The notes under the pieces are model-generated. The model was not told the origin of the DNA. It did no database searches and saw only the letters and a program-made list of their open reading frames with translations. Shown here piece by piece: positions 57,530-64,000 of a stretch of DNA of 64,000 nt (position 1 is its first letter; each line of letters begins with the position of its first letter). Position numbers and translations under genes: made by a program. This DNA is from Turritopsis dohrnii (taxonomy: Eukaryota; Cnidaria; Hydrozoa; Anthoathecata; Oceaniidae): the NCBI GenBank assembly GCA_027922465.2, contig BQMF02000062.1, forward strand, positions 1,116,001-1,180,000, written 5' to 3'.

Positions 57530-58482
57530 ATGAAGACATTTTTAGCGTTTTTGTTGGTTGCCTCGCTGCTGTATGTGAGTGCACGTAAGTATTAAAAGAA
57601 CGCACATAAAATATATTTCGAATTTTGGTCGGAGTAGTGAATCTACTAAGGATATATCAATAAGGATATATATCGCATAATAACAACAGAATTCGTGTTT
57701 TTACATGTCGCCATTTCAGATATTTTCCATGTAGTGTGTTGTTATTGTTCCATGAGCGAAACTGAACATTGTAATGAAACAATTTGAAGTAACTACTAAC
57801 CTAGAAAGGAAGGACATTATAAACATGAATTTAGGGAAGTGAAACTATAAAACTAAAATTTACTTTAGGGAGGTAAGTATTTACTACATGCATTAATTTT
57901 CTGAAGCATTCAATCTGAAAACGAGGCTATTGTGACGTAATTGATTGATGTTTATTTTTGTTCTCTCTCATTCAAATGTTTTCGTCTAACTTTTTTCTTA
58001 ACCATATGTTGTAGGTGAGCATTACAGTGATGAGGAAGAACTGGAAAGTTTTGATGACAAAGAAAATTTGATCGATCAAGATGAAAATGAAGACTCACCC
58101 GATGATCAAGGTAATGATGAGTTTTCTGTATGGTAAGACAGCCACATAAGATTGCACAAATACACTTCCCGTGAAACTTTGAAATTTACTTTAATTTCTA
58201 GATGAATTGGAGGTTAATGACGATGATGACGATGAAGACAATGAGAACGAGACACAAGAAGATCCTGGATGGTTCCGTCGTCGCCGACGTCGCCGACGAC
58301 GTTTCCTCAGACTTCGTTTCCGAAGATTTCAAGTGAGATTACGTAGAATAATTGGAGTTGTTGACTGCACGAAACGGTGTTTCAACTACCATAAATGTCG
58401 AGTTAAAACCTTGACATTTGGTAGATGTTATTATCCTCATGGTTGCAATTGCAACAGATTTATTTGGGAGAGAAGAGGATGA
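57530..58482 (+). CDS. Secreted cationic cysteine-rich peptide precursor (antimicrobial-like)
   Basis: Three exons, 57530-57584, 58015-58110 and 58202-58482, encode about 143 residues. A signal peptide covers 1-18 (MKTFLAFLLVASLLYVSA). Residues 19-72 are strongly acidic (Asp/Glu-rich). A run of nine arginines (76-84) and an Arg/Phe/Leu amphipathic stretch (85-101) follow. The C-terminal part has six cysteines at 106, 110, 116, 126, 132 and 134, spaced C-x3-C-x5-C-x9-C-x5-C-x-C. An acidic propiece that balances a cationic mature peptide is typical of antimicrobial precursors; cnidarian periculins and arminins share this layout, but I do not recognise the cysteine pattern in a named family. It carries no conserved enzyme motif. 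Each acidic/cationic region lies on its own exon or exon part. Function is inferred only. Confidence 0.8.
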
Positions 58483-59946
58483 GAAGCATTTTATTTTGAT
58501 GACCGACGTTGTATCTTTTTTTCTTTCATTACAGATTCATGCGTATTTCAAATTGTTTTCTGTCGTACAAACACTGTGCGCTAAGCTGATTTAGCTCAGC
58601 ATTATACGATGACGTAATCCGAACACCCAACTATTTTTAATCCTTTTTCAAATTTCAACTCCGTTATTCTCCATACAGAATATACAGAATGATGTGAAAA
58701 AATTGTTCATGCAAAAAACATCCGTAGAACATTCCGCCCATTGCCACCCGTAAAATGTAACGCCCCTAAAAAGTACTCCTCAATTATTATTTCCCAAGAA
58801 ATAAGTACTTTCCTGGCATTAACTTCTCCGTAGAAAATAAGTATTTCTTCAGAAAGAAAGTACTCCCTATATAAAGGGTTATGTACAAATTTTGAACATT
58901 TGAGTAGGATTAATTACTTACGAGCTATTGGATTTGGCGAGGTTCGATTTGATGATATCATAAAATCGAGGAAAATGATATCGTGTTCAACGGATTGTAT
59001 AAAGATTTTAAGAATAACTGATATTTCTACGGTGTAAAATCTATAACAAATGTTACGATGCAAATATGCAACAAAAAAGAAATTTCCAGTGAATACTTCC
59101 GGTTGTAAGAAGATATCACAAGGAAGGTTAAAGGACTAATTTCGATCAAGTAAATATTAATATTAGTCATCTCTAGGAAACTCTAGAAACTTTACAAAAT
59201 AGATTCAATTTTTGCATTTTCAAACAAGCTATTAAAGATTATCTCAATGATCTCAGGTTTTGTCCAGGCTTTCTCCTTTTCTTCTTCATCGTTTTCTTCA
59301 TAGAAATACGAAAAGAGATAGAATAACATCGATGAAATTTCCTTTGTACCATCCGTGTTGTAATTACTGGTGGCCGTATACAAAGTTGAATTTTAAAAAT
59401 TTAAAATTTCGCGCTATATATGGAAGTCTATTGTTCCCCGTAATAAAAGTCGTAATTCAGATCTCGAGATCTATTGTTAATTTTTCAAAATGTGGGACTT
59501 CAGGTAATGTCTTTTTATCAATTCTGCATAATTATCAAAATTATTAGAATTATTCAGATGATAGCAAAACGAAAAATAAGTTTGCGTTTTATGATTTGAC
59601 GAGAATAATATTCGTATTCATTGTTTTCTCGTGATCAGCTAATCAAATATGCAAAATCAGAAATTTTTACCTATCTCTGGTAAAATCATATTAAAGATTT
59701 TGAGATATTGATACAAATGAAGACAAAATAACATTGACGAAAGTACACTTGATTCTCGTAATGAACATGTATGTTTTGAAGTGGAAATTCCTTATGCTAT
59801 TTCTGTTTGAACGAACACGAACAATTTTACAAGTTGTTATAAATTGTTTTTACTATGAACAATGTTCTCTGGACAAGCTGCCAGCTTTCTGATGAAACAG
59901 AGATCATCACTGCATTGAATAATATCACCACTTCAGCGATGTCGTG
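58483..59946. other. Spacer downstream of the peptide gene
   Basis: No gene recognised. A 31-base word at about 59298-59328 is repeated inverted at 62038-62068, where it borders the element at 61076-62040. Confidence 0.4.
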
Positions 59947-60243
59947 CAGCGATGGTGTAGTGGTTAGTACCTTTGAGTGCGACCGCTGCGACCCGTGTTC
60001 GAGTCCAGTCATGTCGTATCTCAATACACCACTCCGATGCGCTTTAAAAGCAGCGTGTCAGCCCATTAGGAGCCATCGACTGACTGCACACTGGCCTTCG
60101 GGCAAGTTAGAGCAATGCTATACGTATCTCTGGCGGTAAGTCAACTAATAGTTGCAAGTCGGCGGGCGGAAGAACCAGCCATTACGGATGGAAGCCCAAG
60201 GACTAAAAACTCCCGTTACTTACTTACTTACTTACTTACTCAC
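59947..60243 (+). mobile_element. tRNA-derived SINE ending in (TTAC)n
   Basis: The head has an A-box TGGTGTAGTGGTTAGTA (59953-59969) and a B-box GTTCGAGTCC (59997-60006), as in a tRNA. A GC-richer body of about 210 bp follows, then a tail of TTAC repeats (60214-60243). Such heads with a simple-repeat tail define SINEs. The sequence is distinct from the SINE at 49487-49838. Confidence 0.8.
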
Positions 60244-61069
60244 TTCACTGCTTTGTCGTAAATATCAAAAGATTCTTAAAGGAGTTGCCTTGACATATAT
60301 AAATGGCATTAAAAATATATTTATGTATAAAATGAATATTCTGACTGCCTAAAATTGGAGAAAAATACTTCAACTTCTGGAAGGTTTCTGTAAGAGTATG
60401 AATGATCAAAGTATGATCTTTATAATCTGGTTTGGCAGAAACATAACTTTCTTCTCACTCATCCTTTGCACAATAGGAGATTGTTTTAACAAACTTAAAA
60501 TAATACAGCTGTGCACGTGCGCTATTGTTCAATACCAGAGATTTTGATTGGTAGATTTATTTTTTCGGCGTGATAATTATTCGCCGACAATTAAGAAAGT
60601 GTAAACAATGTTTATGACCATAATTAAGAGGACGCCAATTAGTTTCGGTCCCGATCCTTACACCACAACATTCTATATTCCTTAGGAGGTCGTACTAGTG
60701 AAAACAACTTGAAAACGCTTTTAGTTCGTAAAATAATGAAACAAACGTCCGGGTATGTGAAATGAAAAACCGAAAATATGTTTTTCATTATAACATAAAA
60801 ACGAAAAAACGAATTCAGTTCCGATTTTCTGAAAAAAGTAGCTTTTAGAAGCCCTAATAAGGATAGCATGTTTGTTTTTACGAATGAACTTGTTAAGTAT
60901 ACTCGTTTTTGATTTAAAATTTTCGGTTTTTACTTCAAATTTTACCGAGTAGTTAAAAAATAATAAACATTGCATAAAAGAGAATGAGGCGAGGCAACAC
61001 GCATGGATTCTCATTGTTTGAAAATTGAATAGAAATTTGAATAGAGCTAAGGTGAGCTAAAGTTTGATG
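60244..61069. other. Spacer
   Basis: No gene or clear repeat seen. Confidence 0.35.
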
Positions 61070-62046
61070 TTATTCTATGGCGCGCCGAACATGACAATAA
61101 TACTTTGTCAAGAAAATAATACTTTCATAGAAATTTAATACTTTCTTTCAATTCTTTTGCCTTTTGTAAAACAAATTTCACCTATTTCAATAATAATTGA
61201 ATTAAAACACAGATAAATAGCACTTTCTTTTTGAAATCGTATTCTATGACGAAGACTCTAATAAAACTTTCAACATTTCCATAAGACTTTCAACATTTTC
61301 ATAAGACTTTCAATGGGCTGCTAGATGACGTAATGGATCAGGCTACCTCGTTTATCCAAATAGCCGAGTCTACGCACGTGTGTGTTGATATTTTTTTTAA
61401 ATATGGCGAATAAGCAGGAGGAGTACTGTAACTTGAAGGCTTGAAGCCCATCAATAAACATAACATTGAAATTACGTAGGGTCAGTATAAAATTTCGTTC
61501 AATTCCTCTAAAATCATCTAGTGAGCAACAACCCATCATCAAAATGAATCTCCTGCAGCTCACAATGAAAGCTCGAAACTTTCTGTGACAAGTGACAAGG
61601 CAGATGCTTCTCTGCTAAGTTTTCCACGCATAGTTAATAATATGCTCATCGTCAGTTTCCTTAAAGCTTTCAAATTTGGTGATTGTTTGATTCAGCTCTG
61701 GCAAAAAAGCGAAGCTGCCATTTTTCTTCTTTTTACTTCTTCATAAATCAGCTAAATTCCTTCTTCGCGGGAGAGCGAGACAAAACAATCACGTGGATAG
61801 ACTTTGGTCCATCCACGTGATCCATGTATCTTTTTAGTGTTATTCGTAAAAGTTAAATAAAATACTTGAAAAAGTTATAAACAGAGCTGATTGTTTTTAT
61901 TATAATCAAGAAAGTATCATATGTATTTTTTTAGTTCTATATTTCCAAAGAAAGTGCATTTCTAGAGAAAGTATTAAATCACAGGCGACAAAGTCTAAAT
62001 TTTCTTGACAAAGTATTAATGTCACGTTTGGCGCGCCATATTATTC
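61070..62046. mobile_element. TIR element ending TATGGCGCGCC, 965 bp
   Basis: TATGGCGCGCC then GAACATGACAATAATAC (61076) is mirrored by a right end finishing GTTTGGCGCGCCATA (62040), with TIR similarity over about 40 bp. TTATTC is repeated outside both ends. The match extends to nine bases (TTATTCTAT) if TAT is counted as target. Related words AATACTTTC recur inside. A hairpin ATCACGTGGAT/ATCCACGTGAT is at about 61789-61822. There is no transposase. Confidence 0.8.
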
Positions 62047-62456
62047 TATCTCTTTTCGTATTTCTATGTTTTCTTTTAGTGTTTTCTTTTAGCGTTTTCT
62101 TTTAGCGTTTTCTTGTATTCACCGTCGAAACAGCTTCAATAGACTGACATTGTTTTTTGTTTCCAGTTTAAAGAACACAGAGTCCATTTCTAGAGATTGA
62201 TTTGATGGCGTAAGCTCCAAACCATTTATAATATGAACCTTCCTTCTTTTCTATCCCGTCCTTTTTTTGGTTCTTTAAAAGTGTTTCACGTCAAATAGGT
62301 AAGGATGACGTAAGGTTGACGTAAGGTTGACGTGAGGTTTTGTGGCGTTTACTATAGTCCCTTTTTCGCTTTGCTTACACTTTCTGTTTTAATGTTGAAA
62401 TAGACCTTCATATGTTTTAATCCATCTACTACAGGAAGACTACATATATCCAACTA
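62047..62456. other. Spacer
   Basis: A short tandem stretch TTTTCTTTTAG(T/C)G repeats about four times at 62070-62115, and a triple TAAGGTTGACG-like repeat lies at about 62300-62335. No gene. Confidence 0.45.
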
Positions 62457-62566
62457 GGTTTTGTTAAAAAAGCTCTATGGAGGAGCGCACTTCTAAAGAA
62501 ATGTACACACAATTTCAATAAAAGTGCTCTCCGTCGCAGTGACTTTTGACGATTCTGCCCACTGGG
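62457..62566 (+). mobile_element. 116-bp-class MITE, copy 4
   Basis: Includes ATGGAGGAGCGCACTTCTA, ACACAATTTCAATAAAAGTG and a right end CGCAGTGACTTTTGACG followed by CCCACTGGG. The right half matches copies 2 and 3; the left outer end is diverged. Confidence 0.65.
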
Positions 62567-63215
62567 AAATGCTTTTGGAGTTCTAAACTAATTTGAATTA
62601 GCGATCTTTCCTCTCTTGTTGTTTGGTATATTTGATGTAATCCTTTCCATTATTAATCATGTCATGCTAAAGAAATCGTTACGAAGTCTTTTGCTAAGTA
62701 GATTCAAAAGCCAGTGCTTTGACCTAAGAGTTTTTTTTCAAAAAATTTCTTTCCTCAAATATCCACAGGTCTTTCCATTTTTTTCGCGCATCTTCTCCAT
62801 TCAATTTTCTGGCACAGTATCTCTTACATGATATTGGTAGTGGGGACTGCAAAACATTTAAATTAATCAATAATGGAAAATGTATCACACATTATAATTT
62901 TTTTCTGAATAAAGTACTATTTCCTGGGTAACAATGGGCGTGGGGATGACTTTTTGACATATTAAAACCAATATTTCAATATTAATTTTTTTTTTAATTT
63001 TGATGTGGCCAAACACCCGTGAATAAATAATGCTTCTCTGGGCTGTTTTCTTTTGGAGTTTCGTTAATCGCACAATATTTTCGACTTCTACCAAATATCA
63101 AATTTCAAAAGAAATCATCTATGTAACCGGTTACCCGATAAATTATTGTTTAAAATACTTTTGTTAAATTCATTTCACATGATTAAGTTTCGTTTATCTC
63201 GTTGTTTCAAACGGC
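62567..63215. other. Spacer
   Basis: AT-rich. Short frames here have no domain. Confidence 0.35.
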
Positions 63216-63567
63216 TACCTTTACGAAAGAATGGGATTGCGGAATAGATTTTTGCGGATAAATGACCTAAAAATGTCATATTTTGCGGAATTAATTTTTG
63301 GGAATGCATGAAATTTAGTAAAATCGAAAGTTGGGAAACACCTAATTTAGTACCTGGGTATATACAAACTTTAGTTGGAAAGAGCAGATTTATGAAATAA
63401 AATCTATTTTTCATCAGTTAAAACATTAAAAAAAAAAATAAAATATCAAAACTTTTGCGGAATTTATTTTTGCGGATGACCAATATTTACTGTTATATTT
63501 GAGCGAAATCCGCAAAAATAAATTTCGCAAAAAAAATTCCGTAAAAAAATCTCCTCCCTTAAGGTAC
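63216..63567. mobile_element. MITE of the CCTTAAGGG family (diverged, long)
   Basis: The left end TACCTTTACGAAAGAA is degraded. The right end reads CTCCTCCCTTAAGGTA, with TTTTGCGGAATTAATTTTT words in both orientations inside. The left border is uncertain. Confidence 0.5.
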
Positions 63568-63673
63568 GACATTTCCAGTTGCTCAATAAGCAGATAGAAA
63601 GGTGATTCGTCATAACAGACTTAGCAACTTAGGCTACTAAAACACTATGAAACTTTGTGTTGTGCCTTTACAG

Positions 63674-64000
63674 AGATTAATCAGGGCTCAGCAGTCCGGT
63701 TACTTACCAGAGGAATGGAATTCGTGCAGGAATTCGTGCGCCCACCTTGGGCGTATAGTTAATCCCATCTTCCTAAAAGTAATTACTGTTCTGAGTAAAA
63801 ACTTGTGTCACACAAACCATCCCAGTCATACGAAGAAACTAACATTACTGTCTTTTTCTTTCTTTCTAGTAAAAAAGTATCCACAAAAAACAGACGATGG
63901 TTCAAGAAGCTGGGTTGTCCTTTGGAATTCAATTATGTACACGAAGCATATTGGTCATTATAATTTTCATAACTCTACCGACACATACGTGGACGTTATA
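63674..64000 (+). CDS. Open frame running off the window end (possible exon)
   Basis: After an acceptor-like TTTACAG, one frame stays open for 109 codons to the last base. It starts RLIRAQQSGYLPEEWNSCRN and ends HNSTDTYVDVI. An intron-like GTAATT...TTTCTAG (63780-63869) lies inside. Splicing it out would put a stop at the join in this frame, so either it is read through or the true phase differs. No domain recognised; low confidence that it is coding. Confidence 0.25.

Noticed and set aside
49764..60006. tRNA genes suggested by A- and B-boxes
   Set aside because: Both have no complete acceptor stem and run into long bodies with poly(A) or TTAC tails. They are SINE heads, not tRNAs.
1..64000. 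CRISPR arrays, operons, bacterial signals or organelle DNA
   Set aside because: Spliceosomal introns and animal gene families throughout. The tandem arrays have no spacer structure. No rRNA or organelle genes seen.

Overview
This 64 kb window is AT-rich animal nuclear DNA. Its genes have GT-AG introns, several matching bilaterian families, and lie among dense small DNA transposons. The best guess is a cnidarian, possibly a hydrozoan. The reasons are the mixture of intron-rich and intron-poor genes, a secreted peptide precursor with an acidic propiece and cationic cysteine-rich end (a layout known from cnidarian peptides such as periculins), and splice-acceptor-like sites just 5' of many start codons, as expected under spliced-leader trans-splicing. 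No species can be named.

Layout. 1-9.5 kb: a P5B ATPase (polyamine-pump family, 2286-5916) between fold-back transposons. 9.5-16 kb: a seven-exon serine racemase/threonine dehydratase-like enzyme, a nested transposon stack, and the exosome subunit EXOSC1 on the minus strand. 16-24 kb: no gene, but several TIR elements, including three CAG/CAA...CTG-ended elements with 5-bp target duplications, one inside another. 24-32 kb: two tandem paralogues that fuse a MyD88-like Death domain to an Act1-like SEFIR domain. 32.7-41.6 kb: a complete 27-exon Ku80 gene (XRCC5). 43-45 kb: TMEM161 on the minus strand. 45-48 kb: decayed LINE and transposase relics. 48.5-51 kb: an unrecognised multi-exon gene. 51.4-53.7 kb: PIGC in eight exons, one behind a GC-AG intron. 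55.6-56.1 kb: the 3' end of a probable single-pass membrane protein. 57.5-58.5 kb: the secreted peptide precursor behind a TATA box. 59-64 kb: a SINE, TIR elements, and an open frame running off the window.

The genes do not form one pathway. They are housekeeping genes (RNA exosome, GPI anchor synthesis, DNA end joining, ion or polyamine transport) with two immune-looking loci. The most interesting item is the Death-SEFIR pair: it has the MyD88 layout with the TIR domain replaced by the domain used in IL-17 receptor/Act1 signalling. Second is the unassigned six-cysteine cationic peptide. Exon models were spliced by hand from reading frame, phase and splice motifs, and have no transcript support.
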